The notes below the pieces were generated by a model. That model had not been told where the DNA came from and did no database searches. It was given only the letters and a program-made list of their open reading frames with translations. Shown in pieces: positions 48,808 through 61,504 of a stretch of DNA of 64,000 bases. Where the stretch lies: assembly GCA_009746045.1 (NCBI GenBank), contig RPFO01000774.1:246001-310000 (forward strand), given 5' to 3'. The stretch is from Mesostigma viride. Its lineage: Eukaryota > Streptophyta > Mesostigmatophyceae > Mesostigmatales > Mesostigmataceae. Numbering within the stretch: position 1 is the first letter of the stretch; the number at the start of each line of letters is the position of its first letter. The position numbers and the translations under genes were made by a program.

Positions 48808-51800
48808 CTAGTCTGTCTTGCTGCCCCTGACCTCTGCCACTGCGCTGCCACTGTCTGACTGAACCGTGCCGCTGGTGGCGCGAGCCCACGCGGTCGGCAT
48901 GTGCGTCCACAGGCGCGCCAGCAGCACGGCGTGGCAGACCAGCAGCAGCAGCGAGGACCCGGGGGTGGACGGGAAGATGTTCCAGCACAGCTCGATGCCC
49001 AGCCACAGCAGCAGCCTGCGCGACACGTCACGAGCACCAGAGCAGGGGACCCGGAGTCAACTACGGTAGCCACATGACCAGTAGCCTTATTGGTTCAACC
49101 CAACCAGTAGCCTTATTGGTTGCTTCGTGAGAGATGCAGGGTCACTACGTGACCGCGAGGTCTTGCAAAGACACCGCGAGGTCTTGCAAAGACAAGAGAT
49201 ACGCATCATCGATATACTACCCATACGACACAATACCATATTATCATATACAGTATTATGTATATTCGTTGAGAATGATAGATTACGGAGGTGAGATAGG
49301 CATATGTATTATGTATTATGTATTTACTACTTATGCACTATCTGTACATATCTATCGAGGATAAGATAACGGCAGGCTCGAGCTACCATGGTCCGGATTC
49401 TCCAGATTTCTGGCCTGCACTGGTTTGTCATTGATATCTATCAAGGCTTCGCGAGGGAGGTCCCTAATCCACAGGGGGTGGATCCCATAGTCTGGGTTTG
49501 AGGTCCGATTGGGAGGGTGAACCGATGTCCAGCGGAAGCACACAGGGAGTACGTGAGATGGCGACCTGTCCAGACACACAACTGAATTCCGGTACGTTAC
49601 CAGAATTTGAGCAGCAATTGCAATAATGGTGTGGCAGGCGGCAGCAGGAACCAAAGGGCCCAGGGCGCCAGCACGGGCTTCCAGCACGGGGTTCAGCACG
49701 GGTAACGGCTCCCATGCATGGGGCGTGCCCAAGGACTTGCAACAGACGGACCAGCGCAGCATGTGTGTGATCTCCACACAAGGGAACATAAAACAGCTTG
49801 GCCATGCAGCGCGCAAGGTAGCATAGAACAGCACGATCATGCGGCGTGGCTCACCGTATCGGCGTGGGCAGGCCCGTGCACCAGAGCAGGAGTGGGAGGG
49901 TGTGGAAGTACCAGGAGTAGAACTGGTAGTGCAACGTGCGCGCGAACACGATGCCGACAAAGTTGCACGAGAAGAGCACGAGCGCGATCTGGCCGTCGGA
50001 CAGCGCGCCCCGGCCCCGCCAGGTGGCACCCAACGCTGGTCCCCCAGTTGATGGGGATGTCGACCCAGCGCCTGGACCCGCCCGCCTCGTCGCCGTCATC
50101 TTGGCGCGCGCGTCGGCGTTGGGGGAGGTACGGCGGCGCCCCCACCGGTAAGAGGCGAATGCAAGCAGTGCGCCCACGTGGCCCACGAGTAGACCGGTGG
50201 CCAGCATGGAGGAGGTGAAGATGTGCTCGGGCAGGAACTTTAGGTTGACGGACCAGTAGTGGAGGAAGACGCGGCCCAGGTCAAACGCCCTGCGGCGTGG
50301 GGTGGCGATGCAGAGCAGTTGCATTCGCATGTTCACATACGTGATTCGTTAGTGTGCATGTTCGTGTGTGAGGGTCACTAGTGCGCATGCTCATGTACGC
50401 AATAGTGTCACCCGAGGGCCTCTCACAAGCCTGCGTGCGGGATACATGTCAAGAAGCGCTGAGCGGGGCGAGAGAGGCGTGTGGGCAAAGGGTGTGACAG
50501 GGAAGGCAGCGATGGTGACGGTGTCAGCAACGATGATGGCAGGGATGGTGATGGTGAGGGCATTGTGGGACATTGGTGACGGGGACATTCATAAGAAAGC
50601 CCTGGCGAGGATGACAGTATTGATGACGAGTGCGATGCATGGTTCGCAACCATGGTGACGCCGTGGCCGCTACCAACAAGAAGCGCAGAAGGGACGGCGG
50701 CAAGAACAAGGGTTTCTTTATGGTGTGGCAGACAGAACAAGGTGACAGGGCGGCTCACGGCTTTTGCGGCGCTGCAACCAACAGTGGCGGCGGCGATGAC
50801 GACCGATGACAGTGCCGCGTGGCGGTGGCAAGAAGCCATGTGCCGGTGCGGTGCGGGGCTTGCCATTGGCTGACATACGGTTTGGAGTTACCCCTGGCAT
50901 ATGACACCATGGGAATCACCCTTGGCTTCCATGCTACACTGCGCTGTCTCTGTCGCTCTTGCAGGACATGAAGGGGCAGGGCGCGGAGGCTGGACGGCGC
51001 AGTGGGGGTTATAGCACCCTTTGCGCGGTGCCATGCATTGGGTGAGAACGAACCGTCGGGTTATGGCAGTCAGGTTAAGACTGAAATAGATGGCAAAGAG
51101 GCACGATCTGACGTCTGTCGCACATCTGATAATCGCTAGTGGTACGCATGAGGCTGCCTCATTGAGCTCTAGAAGTGGGATGAGGCGAGGCACACTCAAG
51201 GCACACTCTACCTGAAGAACGGCAGTCGTACTCGACAACAACATGTACATCAGCTGTGTGTCGCTCACTTGGTCAGGTATTGGCGCGGGTACGTGGACAG
51301 GAAGGGCCATCCGAGCACCAGCTGTACAGCGCCCGCGACACCTATGCTGGCGACCGTGTGCCGCAGGGACGTGTCCTTGAGCATCACGAACAGCAGGCCA
51401 GGCGCAAACAGGAGTGTGTTCATCTTGACGGACACCGCGCCGCTGTAAAGGGCCAGCGAGGCGAGGTAGCCTCCCCTGGAATGCCTTGATAGGAGCAGGA
51501 GGAGGAAGGAGGCATACACCAGCAGCATGGCGACCACGTCGTTGAAGAGCCGCAGGACAAATATAGAGTGGACGCGCTTGGACGCGCACAGGAGGGGCAG
51601 CGCCCAGGGGGGCACCAGGCGGGAGCGCACGTAGATGGCCAGGACGACCGCGGCGTTGAGCACGTATAATGCACAGAAGATGAGCTGCGCGGGGTAGATG
51701 AGGCCGCTGGTGATGTATTTTAGGGCCGAGAAAATGTACAAGAAACCGGCCGGGTAGACGAGCGGTCCTGTGCCGCCTCTCAGCTTGGTGTAGTCTCGCT

Positions 51801-52020
51801 CGCCCGACAGGAAGCCGTCCACCTGGGACATGTAGGCCTCCCAGTCGATCTCCGTGTAGGGCACGCGGGCCACGATGGCGAGGCACAGCAGGCCCTCGAG
51901 CAGGCAGAGGCTGACAGCCACCATGGCGCCAGCAGCGACGTCATCTGGAGAGGTTAGCCGATGCAGAATCCCTGTGATCATCGCACGCGGTGATCTATGG
52001 TCGACTGTCAGCTTAGACAT
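48808..52020 (-). CDS. ALG3: ALG3, dolichyl-P-Man:Man5GlcNAc2-PP-dolichol alpha-1,3-mannosyltransferase
   Basis: Three minus-strand exons, 52020-51269, 50289-49855 and 49015-48808, join in phase 2 at both junctions to 464 residues; family members have about 440. ALG3 adds the first lumenal mannose from dolichol-P-mannose to the N-glycan precursor in the ER membrane. Family motifs are YTEIDWEAYMSQV, DYTKLRGGTGPLVYPAGF, RVHSIFVLRLFNDVVAM, SVKMNTLLFAPGLLFV, HYWSVNLKFLPE, NFVGIVFARTLHYQFYSWYF and ELCWNIFPSTP. Many hydrophobic segments fit a multi-pass protein. The start at 52020 is the first ATG; an in-frame GTG lies three codons upstream. The loop after exon 2's fourth hydrophobic segment (WGRRRTSPNADARAK) is longer than usual. 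Intron 2 carries a dispersed-element copy. Confidence 0.92.
49367..49432 (-). mobile_element. Copy of the dispersed ~130-bp element, in ALG3 intron 2
   Basis: The plus strand reads GATAACGGCAGGCTCGAGCT, then ACCATGGTCCGGATTCTCCA and TTTCTGGCCTGCACTGGTTT. This is the inverse of the sequence at 62665-62740, with few changes. In this intron it has the same orientation as the gene. Confidence 0.8.
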
Positions 52021-53294
52021 GTCGGTCACGATGGCAATGGGCTGAACGTCTCGGTTTCTAGTAAAACTGCGTCAGAAAGGCGTGACTCGTTGGCTGACTT
52101 TGCTACCATGAGCTGGTCACGAAAAGTTGTAGAAATGCGCAACTGCACTCGGAGGCCTGCGCATTTCTCGCTGAGCTAACAAAACGGGCACATCCCACGT
52201 GAGCACTGGGCTGCAGAACGGCATTGGGAACCTCTCTCCATACCCGAACAATCTCAGCTACAGGCCTAGCGGCTTTGTACAACGAAATCGTCGACACCTA
52301 TAAATGCGTTTTAGATGCATCACTTTCGGACGATTATAAGATCCCTGGTGTTTCTACAACTGGCATGATACAAATAGATAGAAAAATTGGCGAGCCCTGA
52401 TACAAAAAAAAATGTTAGACATGTTGGTGAAGAAAAGAAACACACAACTCATCTTACGCAAGAAACCCAACGGTCATTCTGCCATTTTTTTTTCTCACAC
52501 ATCCAATGCCGAAACGTTTCCATTACTTTCATTACTAGCATGAATAGCGACTATGGCGTCTAGGGTAAAATGTAAATTATGCTCGCGTGACCTGACTGAC
52601 GTCACGGACGCTTGGCAGGCTTGCAGAGTTGCATTGCCCACAGCCCAATTGGGACGATGTTGCTACTGACATCCCACGGCGTTTCAGATGCTGGAAGTGA
52701 GACAGATGGATGTTTTCTGAGCTCTAAAACTTAAAAGTTCTAGCCGCTTGGCGCGGATCCTTGCCCCTCATCAGCCCTGGCCGCCGAAGAGGCGAAAACA
52801 CTTACAAATGTACCCGCCACCTGGTTTACACAGGACGCGGATATATATGACGGTGGGTCGGTGGCCGCATCGGCGTATTCGCTGTTTCGCACTTTTTCTA
52901 TGACTCAGCAGTCAGAACTCATCAGCACATGAAGGCCTGCATGGATGCTCGCAATCGGATTGGATTTGCTTTACAGTGCCTATCTTAATGCAATTTTGAT
53001 GTTGCGAAATGCGAAAGAGTTGCCTGCAGAACGCAATATTGCTGCAACGTTGGCTGCAGGAAGCGCAACTGCATCCCCAGAAAGTGATGTGAAGTGGGTG
53101 TTCCGATATTCCCATTTGAGACATGCCTGCGGCATCGGTTACGCATCAGTATCTGCGCACGGTTGTGGTATTGCTAGCCGTGCATATTGCTCGAGGATAA
53201 AAGGCGGAGCGTACCCATCTTCGCAAACGACGTAAAAGTTGCCCCCGCATTATACGTGAACACTTCGACTTCAATTTCTGCTAATCCCGAAACC
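52021..53294. promoter_or_regulatory. Intergenic region between divergent ALG3 and HSP20 genes
   Basis: About 1.27 kb with no convincing gene. A TATA-like GATAAAAGG at 53194-53202 lies about 95 bases before the HSP20 start. I found no perfect GAAnnTTCnnGAA heat shock element by eye. Short frames here (for example 52945-53235) have no family resemblance. Confidence 0.4.
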
Positions 53295-54692
53295 ATGGCG
53301 ATGTCTCTGTTTGGCGACCCATTCTTCTCGACGGCCCTGAACCTGCCCCAGGCGACCTTCCCGACTTTCGCAGAGTGGCCTACGACCTTCGCCAGAGATA
53401 TGGACTGGCCTTTAGGCGAGACAAGGACTATGCGCAACTTGAAGGCCGCGGTTGATGTGATTGAGCGTCCTGACTCTTATATTTTCAGGGCTGACATGCC
53501 CGGAATGAAGAAGGTACGTTTGCGATGTCCTGTTTGCGTTTTTATGCCGCTGAAAGGCAGGGAAAGGAAGGGATTTCCTCATTCAAAAAGAGCACTTCTG
53601 AGGGTTCACTCGACGGATTTGCTTACTGTGTACAGCAATGGAGGTTTTGCCAGTGGTGAGGCTTCCAACGCGTTTTTGTTTATGGGCCCTGCCTTTGTGT
53701 TAGCGATTCGGGTGAGGAGACAAAACTTCATCGTTACTTTTTTAATCCTGCAGTCAGCAGTGAGCAAGGCGGGCTGGATTTTATTGTGTAAGTCATCCAT
53801 AGCTGTGGCGGCTTTCATCTCACCTCTGGGTCGTGTTCCCTTCCAGGTGCTCCGTGCGTGCACACGAAGCGCTTGAATTACTGCAATTTCCTTGCGCTGG
53901 CTGGAGCGCTTTTGCTTGCATATGTCCTGCTGGCACCTGCTTGGAAGTCCTGATTTCTGTGAATGTTTGTGGCTAGTCTACAGGGGGGGGGGGGGGGGGT
54001 AAACCTCTACTCATGTTTACCTTACTGCTTTATTTAAGACTTGACCACATCGGTCACCCTCACGAGTCGACGAAACCCATCACGCTTATCCACTGCTTGC
54101 TGCCGAGACATCTTCTTCCTGCATCCCCCCCCCCCCCGTGTTTGGGCTGACGTCTTTGGGCAATTAACCCAGTTGACCATGTCGGGAGAGTGTATTGATT
54201 GCCTGTCCATGTCGGTTGTCTATTGGTCAATCGTGTGTTTGGTCGGACATTCCATTGGTCAACTGGTCTGATGTCTGTCGCTTGCCTGGCCCTTAATCAT
54301 GTGCCTCCCCATGCACCCCTTCACAGGAGAATGTGCGTGTCCACCTGGATGGCCGCACGCTGAGCATCGGCGGCGAGCGCACGCGCGAGGAGGTGCGCGA
54401 GGACGAGCGCTTCCATCTGGTGGAGCGCACCCTGGGCCGGTTCGAGCGCCAGTTCAAGCTGCCCCCCAACGCTGACGTTGACAAGATCGACGCGCGCTGC
54501 GAGGATGGCGTGCTGACCGTGCACGTACCCAAGCGCCCCGGGGAGGAGCTGCCCAAGGCGGCCGACATTGCGGTGCGCTGGAAGGACGAGCCGGCACAGC
54601 AGATCGGGTCGAGCGAGGTCCTTAAGCAGCCGAGGAGCGAGATGGAGCAGCTGCAGCAGCAGCAGGCGAAGCAGGAGCAGCAGCGCAAGTGA
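53295..54692 (+). CDS. Small heat shock protein, HSP20/alpha-crystallin family
   Basis: Two exons, 53295-53513 and 54327-54692 (stop TGA), joined in phase 0 with borders AAG|GTACGT and ACAG|GAG, give 194 residues. The alpha-crystallin domain spans about 55-155: DVIERPDSYIFRADMPGMKK, ENVRVHLDGRTLSIGGERTR, the LGRFERQFKLPPNADVDKI block and ARCEDGVLTVHVPKRP. A C-terminal IAV fits the IxI anchor used in oligomer assembly. The Gln-rich end (EMEQLQQQQAKQEQQRK) is unusual for a short sHsp tail. No clear targeting peptide is present, so a cytosolic holdase is most likely. ATG context AACCATGGCG is good. The 813-base intron has two homopolymer runs (53983-53999, 54127-54138). Confidence 0.92.
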
Positions 54693-57095
54693 GGAGCCCA
54701 GGGAGGTGGAGAGCGCAAGGGATGCCGGGGAATTGGCCGTGAGAGCGCAAGTGCATGGCCGCCGCGCGGGGGCGCGGACACTCGCATGATAAAGGGTGCA
54801 AGTCAAGAGAGGCAAGGTGGAGCCAATCGAGGGCATAGTTACTAACCAACACGCGGGCTGGGAGCGCAACAAGAAGCAAAGGCATTGAGCAACCGAGAAG
54901 AATTGCGAGTACGTCGGAGGGTCGGGCATGGGGATGGAGAGTGCCCGAGGGCGTGAAGGCCATCGGCTGAAGACACATCAATCAAGGAGACGACCTGCCA
55001 ACATATGGCTGGCTCATCCTGCTACGTCCCACGCGAGAGCGACCTTGAGCGGTGCCACATGCAGCTTATGTGTGGTAGCGCCCAGTGGGCTCGTGCCTCC
55101 CGGGCGTGTCATGCACAGTGCCTGACCGGAAGCATGCCGTGGCACGTCGGTTCGCGCTTTGCACAGCACACTTCGATGCGGCTATAACAAAAAGCATAGC
55201 ATTCGTGATCATGCTAGGTTGGTCAGCCGATGTGACGCTGCGATGCCGTTGGCTCAGGCTGGCGCAGCCCGCCTGGGCGCGCGGATCGTAGCCCCGGCCC
55301 TCATGCCAGCGGCGGGTGGAAGAATGGGAACTGCGCAATCACATTAAACTGCTCCCCAGATATCCGAGGATTGTGCAGCATTGAAGACCACCCTTGAAGA
55401 GGGGGAGATGGAAAGGGCGTGACGTGTGTGACGTACTTTGTAAGCATGTCTGGCCTAGCTGCGCTAGCGGGCTATCTCATTGATGTTGTGAGCTACTTCG
55501 GCATCATGATTATGTGCTCAAGCTGGACGGCGAGCATGGTCGGATGTACATATCAGTGATGCACATATCAGTGCTCGAGGCAACATACATAACATGTCTC
55601 CTTGATAACATGTACATATCAATATCAGATAACCAGCACAGGCGTTCTTTTGAGTCGTTCATGTACATATGTAGAAAACTGTGTATATGTCTGCATTAGA
55701 TGCATGCACTGGAGTACGTTGGTGGCGCAGCAGACAGCTGCCAGCCTGTGAATGTGGCACAGCAATGCTGGCGGCCAGGAATGCATGGGAGTATAATTTC
55801 TACATTCTTGGTGGCCCTACCTAGGACGGTTGGCTCAAAATAAATTAAATCTTTTTTATTCAGTGGTTTTGTGTTGAGTGGCACTAAATCCACTAGACAA
55901 AAAACATGTGGAGTTGAGGCTAGGTTGTGTATGCATGTGCGAAAGGTCTAGATACTGCTCAATAGTTTCCATGTGCATGGTATATGATCAGCTGGTACGC
56001 TTAAGTTAAAAGTAAATTTGTACTATACTAGTAGTAAAAGAAAACTGCATATGCATGTGTGTGGTTAGTAATGAATTTTATTCTTTTACCTTTCTGCATG
56101 CAAGGATCACACGGTATGACTTCATCTTATTCTTTGAGAACTATATATAACAAGTGTGACTTCATATATGGCGCTGCAACTGGGCGCCTGCCACGGCGCG
56201 CGCTACCCTCCCTAGCTAGACTAATCATGCTAGGCAATTATATTAGCGTCCAGGAATAGTTGTCTCACACTATTATGGACATCTGTTCGGTGCGCTGCGC
56301 CTTGGCACAAGCTCTACCAACAGGATGTGTAGACCGGCTGGATCGCGTAGTGATATTTCCGAGCATCTGGACGTACCTGTGATGCCAGATTTCCTTTGCG
56401 GCCGTTCCGACTTCTGAGCATGGCTCTGGATTCGTTGTCCACACTGTCACGTCGCATGCAACAGTAACATGATGTTTTCTACCTAGGGCATACGTGGGCG
56501 TTTGGTTCACGCCGCACTGAACATTCAAAAGCCACGATATCGTCCGGATTTTTGCCTTTGCACCCTGTGCGCAGTTCTTGGACGTTTGGAAACATGGCAT
56601 GAAAAAGTTGTACGGATGTGACAAGACTTCCAGCTATGACGACTCCGAAAGCTTGAAACGCGGTTTGGAAAAGGAGCTTTCTGGCTCCCACCAGCCCAAC
56701 CTTGGCCACTCGCCATCGTTAATAAGGGCGATGGCAATTGCCCAGACGTCGATCTGGGCCCGCAGCAAAACCATCGATCGCCAGCAAACCCATCGCCAAG
56801 CGCCTCGCCCGATCGAGCCCGGCCAAGCAAGAAACCCTGCTACGACCACAATAAATGGCAACAGTATACCTACTAGACTCAACCTGGAGGAGTTCCGTCC
56901 CGATCGCCCTGCCGGCCAGAGCTCAACCATATGTCACCATGCAAGCTATTCTTTTCAGCTTCTTCCAGCTAATTAATTGAACGTGACGATCGTCGCTATA
57001 GCTAGAAGCGCTCCGCAACCCAGCCCGGCCTAGCTGCGCACTGAGCCGGCAGCCACATTTGCTCGATCGGACCTCCCTTTGCAAGGATGACATGG
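54693..57095. other. Gene-poor region after HSP20
   Basis: No gene family is recognisable on either strand. The 55540-55660 stretch repeats ACATGTACATATCAG-like words several times. 56260-56990 has open frames up to about 130 codons without motifs or splice context. Confidence 0.45.
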
Positions 57096-57099
57096 AGCA

Positions 57100-58125
57100 G
57101 TGCTGTCCAGAGGAGCACGTGAACTGACCGTTGGCTGAGAAGCTGACTCTCGCCGTGAACACGACGCTCAATGCGGTGGAGGCCCGGGTCCCCAATGTGG
57201 AAGCCAAAGTCGCCCACAAGCTCCAATCAGCTCACGGCGCTGCAGACCGCGGCGCAGGCATCTGAGCTAGGCGCATGCTGCACTTGTCTCTCGCCTATTG
57301 CCTAAATCAGGTCAGGAGGGCAAGTGCATGCGCATGCTGCCTGCTCGCTAAGAAGCTAGCTAGAATCCGATCACCGCCCAAATTATAGACGCCCTGGCCA
57401 CGTGCGCAGACCTGTCCCGGCGATTGCAGCGCAGACCGGGCCATGCACCATCGCACCGGCGGCCCAGCTCACCTGGCCGGCAGATGATATAGCCTCTCGC
57501 CGCACTCCTACGCGGACCTGCATGCTGCGGTCAGCGACCGCCTCGACCACAGACGTACGCTATTGCTACGAAACTCTAGGATCGAGCTTGAGGACCTTCC
57601 CCAGGCAAAACAATTAACGGCCGGGAGGCCACCGACCGCGCTCGATCGCCGCGAATGCTGAGTGAGGCTGCGTCGTTTCCCCTAGAAGCCAGGTGAGACG
57701 TTGCAACCACCGGTCCGGCTTGCCGACGAGCTCTGCAGCTGCACCGGCCAGCTTCTGTTACCCTCATGGGCCAGTGCATGGTAGGTGAACGTAGAACCGA
57801 CTGCGTGCATGGGTCGACCCTGGATCAGCCACCGCCTTCCCCACTCGATCACGCGGGACAAGGCGGCTCCCCCACCAGTCCTGCTCATGCCTTCGATCCC
57901 GGCGCCCGATCCCCAGAGGACAAGCAGCGGTTCCTTCCTCGCCGCAAGAGGTTGCATGCACGACCTCACCTGTACGCAGGACGACGACCTGACCCCCGCT
58001 CAGCTGCGGCAGCAGCGACGCGACTGACCTGCAGTGTGGCCTGAATACCTCGACCGCCACAAGCAGGACGCCCAGAAGCTAGCCCAAGGTGTACTGGAGG
58101 GGCGGGGACCTGATGTCAGATCAAC
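57100..58125 (+). mobile_element. Highly degenerate ORF1-type retroelement, copy A5
   Basis: The plus strand has, in scattered frames, a heptad-like piece (LNAVEARVPNVEAKVAHKL), a piece resembling the RRM start (HRRTLLLRNSRIELEDLP) and the C-terminal block LTCTQDDDLTPAQLRQQRRD, followed after a stop by VWPEYLDRHKQDAQKLAQG. The order matches copies A1 to A3. Many stops and frameshifts show an old copy. Confidence 0.55.
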
Positions 58126-58304
58126 CACATGCAAGATGTGGACGCCCCCCGGCCAGCGGGCTAGAATAGCCCTTAGTAGCTTGAATCATTGGTAGTCACT
58201 GCCGCCATAGCAGCCATGCCTAGAAATATGTTTGCCTAGCCGAGCCACCCTTGAGCAAGTCACGTGCACTCGCTATTTAACACCGTGTTACTGAGCACCG
58301 CGGG

Positions 58305-58600
58305 GTACGTACGTACACAACCAGTCATAGCCCTAGCTTTGCTCTTGTACAGCCATGCTATACGTCCTGCATGGCTATGATCAGCTTATATACTTGCCCA
58401 CACTCAGTCCTTGATATGATAAATGTGCTCACACGGGTCTCATTGCACCGGCCACAGATCACTTGCCGGATCGTCTATCGATCGTGTCCGATTGCTGCTG
58501 TGGTATGCCTCTGGCATGAAGGAGAAAGGGGGTCTTAGCTGCCCTTTCTTCCTGTTGTGCACATACTACACGGATTTATAAAAGCATGCCGGCCCGATGC
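58305..58600 (+). mobile_element. Retroelement 3' segment homologous to 12822-13080
   Basis: Shares CCAGTCATAGCCCTAGCTTT-like sequence and GTCCGATTGCTGCTGTGGTA-like blocks with the earlier copy. The hairpin and tail are absent here. Confidence 0.6.
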
Positions 58601-58619
58601 CGATGGATTGATGGGTACA

Positions 58620-58930
58620 CGCAATCCTACCGGTCGATCTATTCTATCGATATCTAGGTAGTAGGTACAAAAACAATATACTACTCTCTCTTTTGCCCTA
58701 GCTAGACCCTACCTGGGGGGACCTCTAATTGCCTAGCATGATGCTTCCCGCGTGTGCAAACACGCGGGCGCTTCCCTACTAGAGCTAGGGGGTCGCTGTC
58801 CTCTGTAACCGGCCTGAGCCCACTTGGCCTTGTCCATCATCTTTTTAATTACAATTCACGGAGAGGCCTACTATATGCCCCCCATGTCCTCTACTAGCCG
58901 CTACACTGTACCGCCTCGTCTGCCATGCAT
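58620..58930 (-). mobile_element. LINE C-terminal fragment, relative of 8440-8720
   Basis: The minus strand shares CCAAGTGGGCTCAGGCCGG (encoding KMMDKAKWA-like residues) and the inverted-repeat block CGCGTGTTTGCACACGCG with the copy at 8440-8720. 58931-59069 is AT-rich and includes a short piece of the dispersed element (59003-59033). Confidence 0.5.
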
Positions 58931-59069
58931 TGCAGTAGAGGACAGCTATATTATAGCTCAGATGACCGGATATTAATTATATCCCCCTCTAGTGACTATA
59001 TCAATGATGAGACAACCAGCGCAGGCCAGAAAAGTGACTATATAATAATATGGTCGGGGCATGATTAAT

Positions 59070-60334
59070 TAATTAATTAATTAATTATCAACATCACTCC
59101 GTTGGGAGTAGATGTAGCACATAGCCCTGAGAAGGGGCATATGGCTTTTAATACATTCTAGGCTACTTCATGCAAGGGTGGGAATGTAAGCTACCCCTGC
59201 TCTAGGTGCACCAAGGCACCTGCACCCTCATGATGTATCGCGCTATGCCCAGTTAAGGGGGAGCGTGGCATGTGGGGGAAGATCATCATGGCTATACAGA
59301 AGCTATGGCATGGCTTCTCAGCAGAGAGTGACTCCCTGCATGGGCACAACATTACTAAATAAGGCTAGGCATCGTCTGGAGTGTGGCTCATCATAGGCAC
59401 ACATGTACATGATTACATAAAGCGCGTGGCTTAGCTGGAATAGGGCCTCTAGGAGGCTTACATGTACATGGCCACGGTCTATCTATTCTACACTACTACT
59501 GCTGTATTCCCCTAAGCTGGGGCGTCTGGAGTCGCTGGGGCCGCGGGGGTCGCCTGCCAGGGCTTGTGGCCGACGTAGATGGCCGCCCCCTTCCAGTACA
59601 CCGGCTGCCCCGCCTTGGTCTGCCGGAGCTGGAGGTAGGTCGGCCATAGCTCCCGTCGCCGTTGTTGCTGCGCCAGGGTCAAGTCGTCATCAAGGGTGAA
59701 GAGAGTCTTCTCGAGCCGCTTGCGGCGTCTGAGAAAAGAAATCTTGTCCGCCGGGGTCTTAAAGGTGAGAAGGAGCGGGGGCGGCCCTGCCTTACCCCGC
59801 GCGCGGGGAAGGCGGTGGGCGGCCAGCTCGATCTCACCAGTAAGGCCCATGCGATCAAGGATTTCTCTCTCAAAAGCACGCGCAAGCTTCTCGGAATTCT
59901 CACCTTCCTCCATCTTGAGATTCTTGACAATGACGTTTAGGCTGCGCTTGGCGAGCTCGGCCTCCTCGCGGAGGTCAAGCGTCTGCCGTTGAAGCTGGGC
60001 TGCGACGGCGGAGGTGGTGGATCGAGGTGGTGTGTTGCTTAAGCATGTCCGCCCAGGTGGTGATGGGAGGAGCATCGCCGGCCAGGCCAGCCGGGGCTGG
60101 CTTGGCGGCAATGTCCTTCACCGCCTGGGCGGTGAGGCCTGCGGTGTTCTGCAGAACCTCGATAGCAATGGCGTTGTCCTTAAGACGCTGGTCGATGTCG
60201 CGGAGCTGGGCGGTGATGGAGTCGGTGGAGGCGGAGGGAGGGGGGAGGGTGGAGGCGAGGAGGGCGGCGGTGGCGGTGGGGATGGTGGGGAGCTCAGCAG
60301 CCAGCGTGCGCACATTGACCGCAATGGGCGACAC
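59070..60334 (-). mobile_element. ORF1-only non-LTR retroelement, copy A3
   Basis: On the minus strand, 60334-59975 and 60111-59512 give the coiled-coil region (ITAQLRDIDQRLKDNAIAIE) and the RRM-like C-terminal block (RSLNVIVKNLKMEEGENSEK, TLDDDLTLAQQQRRREL, KAGQPVYWKGAAIYVGHKPW), ending near 59512. One frame change lies near 60020. The 3' UTR, CAAC hairpin (about 59093-59113) and (TTAA)n tail follow, as in A1. The 5' part is cut at 60334, where an opposite-strand LINE end begins. Confidence 0.75.
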
Positions 60335-60365
60335 GTGCTGGTGGAAGACGGGGCATGATGCAGAC

Positions 60366-60459
60366 GATAATATTTGTATGTATAACTTTCACGTAATTAT
60401 TTTTCTAATGAGATTAGCATAGAACTCCGTGGCATATGTCCATGCGCATGACACGCAAG

Positions 60460-60541
<82 letters not shown>
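60366..60541 (+). mobile_element. TTAC-tail LINE 3' end with long tail
   Basis: Plus-strand 3' terminus: AATTATTTTTCTAATGAGAT, a hairpin variant, then about 20 TTAC units (60459-60541). It shows directly that the family tail is (TTAC)n. Confidence 0.8.
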
Positions 60542-60543
<2 letters not shown>

Positions 60544-60544
60544 A

Positions 60545-61090
60545 TACTACTAGCTGCTCTTCGAAAGTGCGGGCCTTGCGGCGTCTAGCATTGCTGGGCC
60601 CGTCCCACGTGCACCGGCACGCTCGTGGTGAGGAGGTGCCTGCCAGGCCGAGCTGGTCGCAGCCCGGCTTGCGGAGGGCCGGGCCGTGGACGTGCGCTGG
60701 CTCAGGTGTCTACCTGGTTGCATGGTACGAGCTATAAGTGCCCTACTAGCTGCAGGCGCCGCTGCACCTGCTTGCATGGTCAGGGTCAACTGGTGCTGGT
60801 GATAAGAAGTGGCATGCCTACTCAGTAGGTACGTGCACATCCTCGATCACTGCGGACGTGAGCAGCGTATCCCACGTACACGTCGAAAATTGACCGCATC
60901 ATGTTGGTGACCGCGCCATCCAGCAACTGATCTGTATAGTGGCAGGTCTTCCCGGCACCCTGCATGCGGGGCTTGTCCTTAGGGCCAGGCCAAGTCAGGA
61001 TATGCCGCCCTGGCTAGCTGGCCAAGCCTCTGCTGGGGGCCGGCCAGATCAAGGGCGGTGTCTACCTGACTAGTTCGAGCAAGATGTCAC
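60545..61090 (+). mobile_element. Mixed LINE C-terminal debris
   Basis: 60545-60600 resembles the C-terminal piece at 8680-8740. 60960-61075 resembles, on the plus strand, the sequence at 16545-16680 (LAKPLLGAGQIKGGVYL). No intact frame is present. 61091-61380 holds nothing recognised. Confidence 0.45.
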
Positions 61091-61380
61091 TACAAACATA
61101 CTATATTCTAGCTAGTACCGCTGCCCACTAATCTCATCCGAATTACGGGGCATACCCTTATTCAAAGACTCTAGCGACCTATGCGTGGAAAACCCCGTAC
61201 GTTCAGGACCTGTCGGAGAATCCTGTATATATGGTGCTTACCCCAGACACTCCCGGCCGGCCAGTTAGGCTCGAAACACACGCCCTGATCAAGCAAGCTG
61301 TTTCCGGCCCCACCGTCTAGGTCATCTAGTCGCTCTATACACGTAAGCCAGCCATAATTTCAATGCACAATTAAGGCTAC

Positions 61381-61503
61381 ACATTTCCATCATCATTCAT
61401 ATTATTCATCATCCTGAACGACTCGAACACGCGGACAAGATAACGGCAGGCTTGAGCTACCATGGTCCGGATTCTCCCGATTTCTGGCCTGCGCTGGTTG
61501 TCT
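61381..61503 (-). mobile_element. Full copy of the dispersed ~130-bp element
   Basis: The inverse of 62665-62796, with close identity along about 120 bases, including the B-box-like GTTCGAGTC and the GGATGATGAA tail region. It abuts the TTAC-tail of the next LINE. Confidence 0.8.
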
Positions 61504-61504
61504 C

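Noticed and set aside
49837-50218. Plus-strand frames over ALG3 exon 2
   Set aside because: Shadow frames. The minus strand carries the ALG3 motifs with proper splice borders.
53095-53120. Heat shock element in the HSP20 promoter
   Set aside because: GTTCCGATATTCC has TTC-like words, but not the GAAnnTTCnnGAA spacing, so I do not call it.
52945-53235. A 96-codon gene upstream of HSP20
   Set aside because: No family resemblance, no splice context, and it overlaps the presumed HSP20 promoter including the TATA-like box.
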